A DNA stretch of 64,000 bases from Variovorax jilinensis (GTDB taxonomy: Bacteria > Pseudomonadota > Gammaproteobacteria > Burkholderiales > Burkholderiaceae_C). The DNA is taken from assembly GCF_030316885.1 (NCBI RefSeq), contig NZ_JASZYQ010000003.1, positions 310,001 to 374,000 on the forward strand, written 5' to 3'. This document shows, in pieces, positions 10,044 to 20,028 of this stretch. Numbering within the stretch: position 1 is the stretch's first letter; each line of letters begins with the position of its first letter. The notes below the pieces were generated by a model. It saw only the letters and a program-made list of their open reading frames with translations, had not been told where the DNA came from and did no database searches. The translations under genes and the position numbers were made by a program.

Positions 10044-10835
10044 ATGGGCTTTCTTTCCGGCAAAAAACTTCTGATCACCGGCGTTCTGAGCAACCGTTCG
10101 ATCGCCTACGGCATCGCCCGCGCCTGCCACGCGCAGGGCGCGGAACTGGCGTTCAGCTATGTCGGCGAGCGCTTCAAGGACCGCATCACCGAGTTTGCGG
10201 CCGATTTCGATTCCAAGCTGATCTTCGACTGCGACGTGGGCGATGACGCCCAGATCGAGCGCCTGTTCGCCGACCTGGCCCAGACCTGGCCCACCTTCGA
10301 CGGCTTCGTGCACAGCATCGGCTTCGCACCGCGCGAGGCGATCGCGGGCGACTTCCTCGACGGCCTCTCGCGCGAAGCCTTCAAGGTGGCGCACGACATC
10401 AGCGCCTACAGCTTCCCGGCCATGGCCAAGGCCGCCCTGCCCTACCTCAACGACAAGTCGGCGCTGCTCACGCTGACCTACCTGGGCGCCATCCGCGCGC
10501 TGCCCAACTACAACACCATGGGCCTCGCGAAGGCCTCGCTCGAGGCCTCGGTGCGCTACCTCGCCGAATCGCTGGGCCCGAAGGGCATGCGGGTCAACGG
10601 CATCAGCGCCGGCCCGATCAAGACCCTGGCCGCCAGCGGCATCAAGGACTTCAGCAAGCTGCTCGGCGCCGTCACGAAAATGTCGCCGATCCGCCGCAAC
10701 GTCACGATCGAGGAAGTCGGCAATGTCGCCGCCTTCCTGCTGAGCGACCTGGCCAGCGGCGTGACCGCCGAGATCACCTACGTCGACGGTGGCTTCAGCC
10801 AGGTTGTCGGCGGCCTGACCGAGCCCGCGGCCTGA
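10044..10835 (+). CDS. fabI: Enoyl-[acyl-carrier-protein] reductase FabI
   Basis: 263 residues. NAD(P)H-dependent reduction of enoyl-ACP, the last step of each fatty-acid elongation round. SDR fold with the FabI-type cofactor loop ([13 protein letters not shown]). The catalytic Tyr146, Tyr156 and Lys163 sit in [19 protein letters not shown], at the same numbering as the E. coli enzyme. The ATG at 10044 is chosen over an upstream in-frame ATG because the family starts MGFLxGKK and a GAGGT precedes it. Monocistronic or followed by the ligase gene after 65 bases. Confidence 0.97.
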   Translation: MGFLSGKKLLITGVLSNRSIAYGIARACHAQGAELAFSYVGERFKDRITEFAADFDSKLIFDCDVGDDAQIERLFADLAQTWPTFDGFVHSIGFAPREAIAGDFLDGLSREAFKVAHDISAYSFPAMAKAALPYLNDKSALLTLTYLGAIRALPNYNTMGLAKASLEASVRYLAESLGPKGMRVNGISAGPIKTLAASGIKDFSKLLGAVTKMSPIRRNVTIEEVGNVAAFLLSDLASGVTAEITYVDGGFSQVVGGLTEPAA

Positions 10836-10900
10836 GCGGCGGGAGAGCCCCTGCACTCCATAATGCGGAGGTCGCTCGCAGAAGCGTCGGGGAGTCGGTC

Positions 10901-11827
10901 TTGCAAGTCTTCGTTCGTGCGGTCCGTGCCATGCAGGCGCGGGCCGGGACGGCAGCGTCGCCGCCCATCGCCGGATCGCGCCGCGCGCTGATCCTCGGCG
11001 GCCTCGCAGCCGCCCTTCTACCGCTCGGTGCGTTGCGTACGGCTGCAGCTGCAGCCGCGCCGCCGCTGATGCTCGCCGGTGTCTATCGGCGCGGGATGCC
11101 GCTCGACGACTACTGGGTCAGCGAGAAATACGACGGTGTGCGCGCGTACTGGGACGGCCGGCAGCTACGCACCCGCGGCGGTGAAACCATCGTCGCACCC
11201 GCCTGGTTCACGGCGCCGCTGCCCGCGACGCCGATGGACGGCGAGCTGTGGGCAGGCCGCGGCCGCTTCGAGCTCAGCGTGTCGACCGTTCGCAGCCAGA
11301 CGCCCACCGACGCCGCCTGGCGCGAGATGCGCTTCATGGTCTTCGACCTGCCGGCCCAGCCGGGAGACTTCACGGCGCGGCTGGCCGTGCTGCGCCGGTT
11401 GCTGCCGATCACCGGCGCCACCTGGATCGTGCCGGTGCCGCAGCAACGCGCGACCACCCACGAGGCGTTGCAGGCCTTGCTCGACAAGACCGTGAAGATG
11501 GGCGGCGAAGGGCTGATCCTGCATCGCGGCGCCTCGCCCTATCGGGCAGAACGTACGGTCGACCTGCTCAAGGTCAAGCCCTTCGACGATGCGGAGGCAC
11601 GCGTGGTCTCGTACGTCGAAGGCCGCGGCCGCCATGCCGGGCGCATGGGCGCCCTGTGGGTCGAGACGCCCACCGGCCAGCGCTTCAAGCTCGGCACCGG
11701 CTTCAGCGACGCCGAGCGCAACCGGCCGCCGCCGATCGGCAGCTGGGTCACCTACCGATACCAGGGCACGACCGCCAAGGGCCTGCCGCGCTTCGCGAGC
11801 TTCATGCGCGTGCGCGAGGACGGCTAG
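10901..11827 (+). CDS. ligE: Exported ATP-dependent DNA ligase (LigE-like)
   Basis: 308 residues if the TTG at 10901 is used (GGGGAG about 7 bases upstream); an ATG at 10931 has no ribosome binding site. A twin-arginine-like export signal (GSRRALILGGLAAALLPLGA) ends near residue 52. The rest is a minimal ligase: motif I SEKYDGVR with adenylated Lys76, DGELW near 114, motif III FMVFDL near 146, motif IV EGLIL near 203, motif V LLKVK near 223, then a short OB-fold domain. There are no extra DNA-binding domains, as in the small exported LigE ligases of Neisseria and other betaproteobacteria. Nick sealing in the periplasm is inferred. It ends 5 bases from the convergent phnX. Confidence 0.85.
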   Translation: MQVFVRAVRAMQARAGTAASPPIAGSRRALILGGLAAALLPLGALRTAAAAAAPPLMLAGVYRRGMPLDDYWVSEKYDGVRAYWDGRQLRTRGGETIVAPAWFTAPLPATPMDGELWAGRGRFELSVSTVRSQTPTDAAWREMRFMVFDLPAQPGDFTARLAVLRRLLPITGATWIVPVPQQRATTHEALQALLDKTVKMGGEGLILHRGASPYRAERTVDLLKVKPFDDAEARVVSYVEGRGRHAGRMGALWVETPTGQRFKLGTGFSDAERNRPPPIGSWVTYRYQGTTAKGLPRFASFMRVREDG

Positions 11828-11832
11828 ACCGC

Positions 11833-12648
11833 TCAGGGCCTGGCGCCTTCGGCCAGCCGGGTCTCGATGTCCGAAATCACCGGCAGCAGGTCGGCCACGC
11901 TGTCGATCACGTAGTGGGCACCGGCCGCCCGCAAGCTGGCGCCGGCGGCGGTGCGCAGCTCCTGCTGGCGACCGGCATCCAGCGCCTGCCATTCGGCCAG
12001 CGAGAGGCCGACCGCGTTGCCGCTGACCGCGAGTCCGACGGTCCAGGTACCCGCGTTCAGGCCCTCCTCGATGCCGACGCCGGTGTCGTCGACCTTGACC
12101 ACCGTCGAGGGCGGCCAGACGCCGAGGTCGGCAAAGCTGCGGTACATCATGAGCGGCGACGGCCGGCCCGCGGCCAGGTCGCCGGCGCAGACCAGGTTGT
12201 CGGGCACATAGCCGCCAGCGGCCGCGATAGGCGTCACGATGTCCATGATCGGCCGGTTGTAGCCGGTGGTCGATCCGATCTTCAGGCCACGTGCGCGCAG
12301 GGTGTCGACCACCTGCACCGCGCCCGGAATGAAGGCGGCGAAGTCGGCCACGATCGCGGCGTTCATCGGCGTGAAGATCTCGTAGAGGTGGTCGACGTCG
12401 GCATCGCCGAAGTCCTTGCCGTGGCGCTCGCGCCATTGCGCCGCCACGTGCGGCAGCATGCCCAGGGCCTTGATGTGGTCCCACTTGGCCACGCCCATGG
12501 GGCCGCGCGCGTCCTCGATGGTGAGCGCGATGCCGAACTGATCGAACAGCTTCACGAAGGCGCCCATGGGCGCGCAGGAGCCGAAGTCGATGATGGTGCC
12601 GGCCCAGTCGAAGACGACGGCGGAGAGTCGGGGTGCGGGTGAGGTCAT
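11833..12648 (-). CDS. phnX: Phosphonoacetaldehyde hydrolase
   Basis: 271 residues, HAD superfamily. It cleaves the C-P bond of phosphonoacetaldehyde to acetaldehyde and phosphate through a Schiff base. Seen: nucleophile Asp14 in VVFDWAGTIIDFGS, the cap-domain MGVAKWDHI with the Schiff-base Lys55, and KVDDTGVGIEEG for the HAD metal site. It is the last gene of the minus-strand phosphonate operon, 27 bases after the FAD oxidoreductase. It usually works after the AEP transaminase PhnW; no PhnW is encoded here, so the aldehyde probably comes from the FAD enzyme. Confidence 0.95.
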   Translation of the reverse strand: MTSPAPRLSAVVFDWAGTIIDFGSCAPMGAFVKLFDQFGIALTIEDARGPMGVAKWDHIKALGMLPHVAAQWRERHGKDFGDADVDHLYEIFTPMNAAIVADFAAFIPGAVQVVDTLRARGLKIGSTTGYNRPIMDIVTPIAAAGGYVPDNLVCAGDLAAGRPSPLMMYRSFADLGVWPPSTVVKVDDTGVGIEEGLNAGTWTVGLAVSGNAVGLSLAEWQALDAGRQQELRTAAGASLRAAGAHYVIDSVADLLPVISDIETRLAEGARP

Positions 12649-12675
12649 GGTGCAGTGTCTGGAAGATGAAAGGTG

Positions 12676-13806
12676 CTACCAGGCCGCGAATACGTCCTCG
12701 GCAATGCCGAAGGCTGTGCTGGCGCCGGTGCCGCTCGTGACCAGCACGAGCCGCGTGGCGTCGTCGGGTTCATCGATCAGGCAGTCGGTCTGGTCCGACG
12801 ACGGGTAGAGGCCGACCCAGCGTTCGGTGACGCGGGCCTGCCCGAGGTTCAGCGCCCGCTGGAGGTGACCCAGGATCAGCTCGTCGACACGCTCGTCGGC
12901 GAAGGGCTCGGGTGCCGCGCCGTAGTGATGCGAATCGCCGACCACCAGCGAGCCGTCGGCGCTCTGCACCACGATCAGGTGGATTCCGTGGGCCAGGGAT
13001 TCGGCTTCTTCCTGCTGCAGCTGCGCGAGCAGCTTGCGGGCCGCCGGCAGCTTGCTGTAGCCGTGGTAGCGCACCAGGCTCAGGTCCGCCATGACCGACC
13101 CCGGCAGCCTGAAGCCCGGCTCCGGCCGCACGCGCAGCATGTGCAGCAGGCACAGCTGCAGCCGGTGCGACGCGATGCGATCGGCGAACAGGCCGTTGAG
13201 CTCGGTGTTGGTGCAGACCACCACGCGTTCGGCATGCAGCATCGCCCGCGCGGTCCGCACCCGCGGGGTCGCCACCTCGAGCACGGCTTCACCGAAGCGG
13301 AAGACGACGCCCATCGCCTCGCCCAGCCAGCGCGCCAGCAGGCCGATCGCGGTTCGCGATTCGACCCGCATCTCGTGCGGGCTGTAGAGAACGCCCTGCG
13401 CCCCTTCGAGCCGCAGCGCGGGGGCCCGCGCCGCGGCCTGCGAGGGCGCGAGCAGTTCGCAGCCCTCGGCCATCGGCGTGACCATGAATTCCTCGAGGAC
13501 GGCCAGCGCCTGCGGCCTGGAGGCCGTGAGCCACAGGCCGTGGTGCACGGCCTCGATGCCTGCCGCCGGGGCGACCTCGCCCCAGACCTCGCGCGCGCGT
13601 CGCGCCCGGCGCCAGGTGTCGCCCGCTCCCTGGCCGGTCACGGTGATGAAGCCGAAGTTGCGGATCGAGGCGCCGACGCAGGCGGCGTCGCGCTCGACCA
13701 CGCAGACCTTGAGGCCGCGCCGCGCAGCGGTATAGGCGTGCGCAAGGCCGACGATGCCGGCACCGACGACGATGAGATCGAAATGGAGGGATGCGTTTTC
13801 AGTCAT
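12676..13806 (-). CDS. Phosphonate-associated FAD-dependent amine oxidoreductase (TIGR03364 type)
   Basis: 376 residues. DAO-type FAD oxidoreductase: Rossmann motif VVGAGIVGLAHAYTAARRG at about 14-32, the VERD ribose-binding acidic end of strand 2, a flavin-binding SIRNFGFI segment, and a C-terminal SGTGASTAFGIAEDVF. It belongs with the FAD enzymes repeatedly found next to phnX and phosphonate transporters. From general knowledge, members oxidise 2-aminoethylphosphonate or, better, its N-methyl form to phosphonoacetaldehyde. That would supply PhnX, lying 27 bases downstream, without a PhnW transaminase. The exact substrate here is inferred from context. Confidence 0.85.
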   Translation of the reverse strand: MTENASLHFDLIVVGAGIVGLAHAYTAARRGLKVCVVERDAACVGASIRNFGFITVTGQGAGDTWRRARRAREVWGEVAPAAGIEAVHHGLWLTASRPQALAVLEEFMVTPMAEGCELLAPSQAAARAPALRLEGAQGVLYSPHEMRVESRTAIGLLARWLGEAMGVVFRFGEAVLEVATPRVRTARAMLHAERVVVCTNTELNGLFADRIASHRLQLCLLHMLRVRPEPGFRLPGSVMADLSLVRYHGYSKLPAARKLLAQLQQEEAESLAHGIHLIVVQSADGSLVVGDSHHYGAAPEPFADERVDELILGHLQRALNLGQARVTERWVGLYPSSDQTDCLIDEPDDATRLVLVTSGTGASTAFGIAEDVFAAW

Positions 13807-13833
13807 GGCAGATGGGGTGCGAAAGGCACGGGC

Positions 13834-15537
<1,704 letters not shown>

Positions 15538-15551
15538 GGCCTGCCTGCGAT

Positions 15552-16649
15552 TCAGGCCGCGTCCGCAGCTGCAAACACCCGGACCCGATCGGCGCGCAGG
15601 GCGAAGCGCAGGCGGGCACCTTCGCGCACGTCGAACTCGTCCATCTGGTTGAGCGAAAACTGCAGCTGCAGCGGCTGGTCCGGAATGGCGTCGACCAGCA
15701 CTTCGGCCAGGCAGTTGCCGCCCAGGAACTCGACGTTGCGCACCGTGCCCGCGCAAAGCAGCGGATCGTCGTCGCGCACGCCTTCCATCACGCGATCCTC
15801 GGGCCTGAGGTAGAGGGCTACCGGACGGCCGGGCCGGAAATCCGCGCCGGCACCCGGCGTGCATTGCAGGCGAAGTTCGCCGCAACGAAACCAGCGGTCG
15901 CCCTCGGCTACCGCGCGCAGTCGATTGGCCTTGCCCACGAAGTCGGCCACGAACGCCGACGCCGGCTCCCGGTAGACCTGCATCGGCGTGCCGATCTGCT
16001 CGATCGCGCCATGGTTCATGACCACGATGCGGTCCGCCACCGACAGCGCCTCTTCCTGGTCGTGCGTGACCATGACGGTGGTCACGCCGAGCTTGCGTTG
16101 CAACGAACGGATCTCGTTGCGCAGGTGCACGCGCACGATGGCGTCGAGCGCCGACAGCGGCTCGTCGAGCAGCAGCAGACCGGGCGAGGTCGCAAGCGCC
16201 CGCGCGAGCGCGATGCGCTGCTGCTGGCCGCCCGACAACTGCGCCGGGTAGCGCGCTCCGCTTCCCGGCAGCCCGACCAGAGAGAGCAGTTCCTCGACCC
16301 GCGGCGCGGCCTGGACGCGCGACTGCCTGCGGTTGACCAGCCCGTAGGCCACGTTGTCGGCCACCGAGAGGTTGGGGAACAGCGCGTAGGACTGGAACAT
16401 GATCCCGTAGTCGCGACCGGCCGGCGGCAGTACCGAGATGTCGCGGCCGGCCTGCAGGATCGTGCCCGAGGTCTGCATCTCGAGACCCGCGATGATCCGC
16501 AGCAAGGTGGTCTTGCCGCAGCCCGAGGGGCCCAGGAAGCAGACGAACTCGCCGCGCCGGATCGCGAGGTCGATGCTCTCCAGGGCCGTGAAGGCCCCGA
16601 AGCGCTTGTGGATGCGCCGCAGGTCGAGGTAGGTCGGGTCGTCGCTCAT
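15552..16649 (-). CDS. phnT2: Aminophosphonate ABC importer, ATPase
   Basis: 365 residues. ABC domain in residues 1-235 with Walker A GPSGCGKTT, Q-loop MFQSYALFP, signature LSGGQQQRIALARAL, Walker B LLLLDEPLSALD and H-loop VMVTHDQEEAL. A C-terminal TOBE-like domain (about 275-360) follows, as in spermidine/iron/AEP importers. It powers the double permease downstream. The ATG at 16647-16649 is 28 bases after the binding-protein gene. Confidence 0.92.
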   Translation of the reverse strand: MSDDPTYLDLRRIHKRFGAFTALESIDLAIRRGEFVCFLGPSGCGKTTLLRIIAGLEMQTSGTILQAGRDISVLPPAGRDYGIMFQSYALFPNLSVADNVAYGLVNRRQSRVQAAPRVEELLSLVGLPGSGARYPAQLSGGQQQRIALARALATSPGLLLLDEPLSALDAIVRVHLRNEIRSLQRKLGVTTVMVTHDQEEALSVADRIVVMNHGAIEQIGTPMQVYREPASAFVADFVGKANRLRAVAEGDRWFRCGELRLQCTPGAGADFRPGRPVALYLRPEDRVMEGVRDDDPLLCAGTVRNVEFLGGNCLAEVLVDAIPDQPLQLQFSLNQMDEFDVREGARLRFALRADRVRVFAAADAA

Positions 16650-16677
16650 GGGTCGTGGCGCAGGCAGTGGCGCCGCC

Positions 16678-17709
16678 CTACTTCTTCTCGCTCTTGGCGT
16701 CGTAGCGCTTGGACCATTCGGCCAGCGTGCGCTCGCGGCCCGCCGCGGCCTGGTCGAAATTCATCTTGATGAGGCGCGACTCGTAGTCCGCGGGGATGTT
16801 GGCCAGCTTGGGCGCCACGCCGGGCTGCGCGGTGAGCGCGAAGTTCTTGCCGTAGAGCATCATCGCGTCCTTCGACGAGGCCCAGTCGGCGAGCTTCTTC
16901 GCTGCCTCGAGCTTCTTGGTGCCCTTGTAGATCGCGAAGCCCTCGAGGTCCCAGCCCAGGCCTTCCTTGGGGAACACCAGCTCGATCGGCGCGCCCTTGG
17001 CCTTGTTGGTGTGGCCGCGGTATTCGAACGAGATGCCGGCGACGTACTCGCCCGCTGCCGCCATGTTGCAGGGCTTGGAGCCCGAATGGGTGTACTGGCC
17101 GATGTTCTCGTGCAGCGCGTCCATGTACTTCCAGCCGCCGCCCTTGCCGCCCTCGTCGCCCCACAGCTGGAGCCAGGCCACGACATCGAAGTAGCCGGTG
17201 CCCGAGGATGCCGGGTTGGGCATCACGACCTGGCCCTTGAACTCGGGCTTGGTCAGGTCCTTCCAGGTGGTGGGCAGCGCAATGCCCTTCTTCTTGGCCT
17301 CGACCGTGTTGAAGCACACGACCGCGCCGAACACGTCCATGCCCCACCAGGCGGGCGGGCTGTTCTTGTCGCGATACTGGGACATGATCGCGTCGAGGTT
17401 CAGCGGCGCATAGGCTTCGAGCATGCCGTTGCGCTCGAACAGCGCCAGGCTCGATGCCGCCACGCCCCAGATCACGTCGGCCTGCGGATTGACCTTCTCG
17501 GCCAGCAGCTTGGCCGTGACCACGCCCGTGGAGTCGCGCACCCACTTGATCTCGATGTTCGGCTGGACCTTGTTGAAGGCTTCCTGGTAGGCCTTGAGCT
17601 GGTCGGTCTCGAGCGCGGTGTAGACCGTGAGCTGGGTCTTCTGCGCCCACGCACCTGCAGCGAAGGCCAGGCCGAGCGTCGCGGCCAGCATCGATTTCCA
17701 GAACTTCAT
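16678..17709 (-). CDS. phnS2: Aminophosphonate ABC importer, periplasmic binding protein
   Basis: 343 residues. Sec signal peptide MKFWKSMLAATLGLAFAAGAWA, cut before QKTQ. The mature protein is a family 1/Fbp-like binding protein (TVYTALETDQLKAYQEAFNK, DVIWGVAASSLALFERNGML), the type linked with 2-aminoethylphosphonate uptake (PhnS2). First gene of the minus-strand phosphonate operon. Its 159-base leader region, shared with the divergent regulator, holds a strong inverted repeat and a palindromic regulator-like site. The ATG has AGGAGT upstream on the minus strand. Confidence 0.92.
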   Translation of the reverse strand: MKFWKSMLAATLGLAFAAGAWAQKTQLTVYTALETDQLKAYQEAFNKVQPNIEIKWVRDSTGVVTAKLLAEKVNPQADVIWGVAASSLALFERNGMLEAYAPLNLDAIMSQYRDKNSPPAWWGMDVFGAVVCFNTVEAKKKGIALPTTWKDLTKPEFKGQVVMPNPASSGTGYFDVVAWLQLWGDEGGKGGGWKYMDALHENIGQYTHSGSKPCNMAAAGEYVAGISFEYRGHTNKAKGAPIELVFPKEGLGWDLEGFAIYKGTKKLEAAKKLADWASSKDAMMLYGKNFALTAQPGVAPKLANIPADYESRLIKMNFDQAAAGRERTLAEWSKRYDAKSEKK

Positions 17710-17737
17710 GAATGGACTCCTGACGTTGATTGGGGTT

Positions 17738-17776
17738 GATCACCACCGCGCGAGGTGCAAGCACTTCGTGGTGATC
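17738..17776 (-). promoter_or_regulatory. Inverted repeat in the leader of the phosphonate importer operon
   Basis: A perfect 9-bp inverted repeat, GATCACCAC (17738-17746) and GTGGTGATC (17768-17776), encloses a smaller GTGC-AA-GCAC hairpin (17755-17764). It lies 28-67 bases upstream of the binding-protein ATG, so it should be transcribed as a structured leader or be a DNA site for a regulator. No T run follows, so it is not a simple terminator. Function unknown. Confidence 0.6.
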
Positions 17777-17828
17777 GGCATCCAAGCAAGTTCAGGGCCA
17801 AAACTTCCCGCCGCGGTCATTTGTGTAA

Positions 17829-17861
17829 ATCGTAGACAATCTACAAGCGACAACCTACGAT
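17829..17861. promoter_or_regulatory. Candidate GntR operator between the divergent phosphonate arms
   Basis: A perfect 7-bp inverted repeat ATCGTAG (17829-17835) and CTACGAT (17855-17861) overlaps a second palindrome GTAGA-CAA-TCTAC (17832-17844). It ends 7 bases before the regulator ATG. The spacing and short palindromic half-sites suit a FadR/FCD-family dimer, so autoregulation and control of the opposite arm are plausible. No binding consensus for this protein is known to me. Confidence 0.55.
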
Positions 17862-17868
17862 CAAGGCC

Positions 17869-18588
17869 ATGCCGGGACCGAACCCCACCCACGCCGCCAT
17901 CGCCCAATTGCAGGGCAATTCGCTCGCCGATCTGGTGCAGACCGAGATCGAACGCATGATCCTGGACGGCGAACTGGCGTCGGGCACCAAGCTCACCGAG
18001 GCAGCGCTGGCCGAGCGGCTGGGCGTCTCGCGCGGCCCGGTGCGCGAGGCCTTCCGCATGCTCGAGGAGGCGGGCCTGGTGCGCACCGAGAAGAACCGGG
18101 GCGTGTTCGTGCGCGACGTCCCGATCGAGGAAGCGCTCGAGATCTTCGAGGTCCGCGCCGTGATGGACCTGTATGTCGGCCGCAAGGTCGCCCAGTGCAT
18201 CCGCCCGCCCGAGGTCCGCGAACTGCGGCAACTGCTGGAGGCCATGGAGCAGGCCGGCAAGGCCGGCGATGCGCCCGGCTACCACCGCTTCAACCTGATG
18301 TTCCACGATCGCCTGCTGGCGCTGGCCGGCAACGCCAAGCTCACGGCCACCTACGGCCGGCTCATCAAGGAGCTGTCGCTGTTCCGGCGCAAGAACCTCA
18401 CGACCGAATCGATGCACGTGTTCTCGCGCGAGCACCGCCAGATCGTCAAGGCGATCGCAGCGGGAGACGCCGACGCGGCCGGGCAGGCCATGTACCAGCA
18501 CGTCATGAACAGCCGCGAGCGCACGCAGCGCAACCACGAGTCGCAGTCGCTGCGCATGGCCCGGCCCAGCGAACACTCGCCGGCCTGA
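17869..18588 (+). CDS. phnR: GntR-family (FCD) regulator of phosphonate use
   Basis: 239 residues. N-terminal winged helix about 18-90 (ILDGELASGTKLTEAALAER, then SRGPVREAFRMLEEAGLV) and an all-helical FCD ligand/metal domain about 100-225, with the expected acidic and His positions (VMDLYVG, MFHDRLL, SREHRQIV, YQHVMNS). Divergent from the importer operon and 10 bases ahead of the HD-oxygenase gene, matching the phosphonate-associated GntR regulators seen in Burkholderiales. Its inducer is probably a phosphonate or aldehyde intermediate (inference). Confidence 0.88.
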   Translation: MPGPNPTHAAIAQLQGNSLADLVQTEIERMILDGELASGTKLTEAALAERLGVSRGPVREAFRMLEEAGLVRTEKNRGVFVRDVPIEEALEIFEVRAVMDLYVGRKVAQCIRPPEVRELRQLLEAMEQAGKAGDAPGYHRFNLMFHDRLLALAGNAKLTATYGRLIKELSLFRRKNLTTESMHVFSREHRQIVKAIAAGDADAAGQAMYQHVMNSRERTQRNHESQSLRMARPSEHSPA

Positions 18589-18598
18589 AGCGCAACGC

Positions 18599-19147
18599 AT
18601 GTCCCTGACCCTGTCCGACATCCAGACCCTGTTCGAGCGCCGCGGCGGCGAGCAGTACAGCGGCGAGCCCGTCACCCAGCTCCAGCATGCGCTGCAGACC
18701 GCGCAGCGCGCCGAGCAGGAGGACGCCGACGACGAACTGGTCACCGCGGCCCTGCTGCACGACCTCGGCCACCTGCTCAACGACCAGGGCGAATCGCCCA
18801 CGCTGCGCGGCATCGACGACCTGCACCAGTACTTCGCCCTGCCCTTCCTGCGAGGTGTCTTCGGCGAACGGCTGCTGTGTGCCATCAAATGGCACGTGGA
18901 CGCCAAGCGCTACCTGTGCGCGACGCAACCCGCCTACTGGCAAAGCCTCTCGGACGATTCCAAGCGCAGCCTCGAGCTGCAGGGCGGCGTCTTCCCGACG
19001 GCCGAGGCCGAGCGCTTCATGAGCCAGCCCCACGCCGCCGAGGCAGTGCGCCTGCGCGTCTGGGACGACCTCGCCAAGGAAGCCGGGCGCCCGACGCCGC
19101 CGCTCTCGCACTACCTCGCACGCGCCTGGCGCTGCCTGCGAGCCTGA
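18599..19147 (+). CDS. PhnZ-like HD-domain oxygenase, phosphonate operon associated
   Basis: 182 residues, HD superfamily of mixed-valent diiron oxygenases (PhnZ, TmpB, myo-inositol oxygenase). Residues that match PhnZ ligands at a constant offset: His30, His54-Asp55 (LLHDLGH), His76, His99 and Asp156/157. Tyr20-x-x-Glu23 matches the PhnZ Tyr24/Glu27 pair that guards the iron, and Lys103 matches its substrate lysine. PhnZ cleaves 1-hydroxy-2-aminoethylphosphonate to glycine and phosphate. The PhnY-type dioxygenase that makes this substrate is not in the window, so the true substrate is open. It follows the regulator by 10 bases. Confidence 0.85.
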   Translation: MSLTLSDIQTLFERRGGEQYSGEPVTQLQHALQTAQRAEQEDADDELVTAALLHDLGHLLNDQGESPTLRGIDDLHQYFALPFLRGVFGERLLCAIKWHVDAKRYLCATQPAYWQSLSDDSKRSLELQGGVFPTAEAERFMSQPHAAEAVRLRVWDDLAKEAGRPTPPLSHYLARAWRCLRA

Positions 19148-19158
19148 GCGACCCGCCC

Positions 19159-20028
19159 GTGGCGCTCACCGGCCCGATCGTCCTTGCCGTCCTGTGCGCC
19201 GCCCTGCTGCATGCGGGCTGGAACGCGCTCATCAAGTCGGGCGGCGACAAGCCCCTCGACACCGCACTGATCCACGGCCTGGGGTTCGTGGTGGCGATAC
19301 CGCTGCTGCTCCACACCGGCCTGCCCGAACCCGCCGCCTGGCCCTACATCGCGGCCTCGCTGGTCATCCATCTGGGCTACTACGTCGCACTGGCGGGCGC
19401 CTACCGGCACGGCGACCTCGGTCTCACCTATCCGGTGATGCGCGGCTGCGCGCCGATGCTGGTCGCGATCGGCAGCCTGCCCTTCATCGGCGAGGGGGTC
19501 TCGCCCGCCGGCTGGATCGGCGTGGCGGTGATCAGCATCGGGGTCGTCGCGCTGGGCCTCTCGCGCTCGGCACTGCACGGCGGCGACGAGGCAACGCGCC
19601 GCAAGGCGCTCGGGTTCGCACTCGCCAACGCAGCCATCATCGCGCTCTATACGGTGGTGGACGGGATCGGCGTGCGCGCCTCGGGCGACGCCCTGGCCTA
19701 CGTGGCGGCGCTGTTCCTGTTTGACGGCCTGCCCTATCTGCTGCTGGTGCTGTGGCGGCGACCGGGCCGGCGCCGCGCCGCACTGGCCTACATGGCCGGG
19801 CGCTGGCCGGTCGCGCTGATCGGTTGCGTCGCCTCGCTGGCCAGCTACGGTATCGCGCTCTGGGCCATGACGCGCGCGCCCGTGGCCGTCGTGGCGGCGC
19901 TGCGCGAGACCTCGGTGCTGTTCGCCGCCGTGATCGGCACCGTGCTGCTGCGCGAACCCTTCGGCTGGCAGCGTGGCGCCGGCACGCTGCTCATCGTCGC
20001 GGGCGTGATGACCTTGCGGCTGGCTTGA
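19159..20028 (+). CDS. DMT/EamA-family permease
   Basis: 289 residues, about ten membrane helices in two EamA halves (SLVIHLGYYVALAGAYRHGD and AALRETSVLFAAVIGTVLLR, each closing the half). The GTG at 19159-19161 is chosen because it lies 11 bases after the HD gene and the first helix begins right there. Probably an exporter or importer of a small amine, amino acid or metabolite; its place in the regulator/HD-oxygenase operon hints at a phosphonate breakdown product. Its 3' end overlaps the convergent decarboxylase gene by 38 bases. Confidence 0.8.
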   Translation: MALTGPIVLAVLCAALLHAGWNALIKSGGDKPLDTALIHGLGFVVAIPLLLHTGLPEPAAWPYIAASLVIHLGYYVALAGAYRHGDLGLTYPVMRGCAPMLVAIGSLPFIGEGVSPAGWIGVAVISIGVVALGLSRSALHGGDEATRRKALGFALANAAIIALYTVVDGIGVRASGDALAYVAALFLFDGLPYLLLVLWRRPGRRRAALAYMAGRWPVALIGCVASLASYGIALWAMTRAPVAVVAALRETSVLFAAVIGTVLLREPFGWQRGAGTLLIVAGVMTLRLA

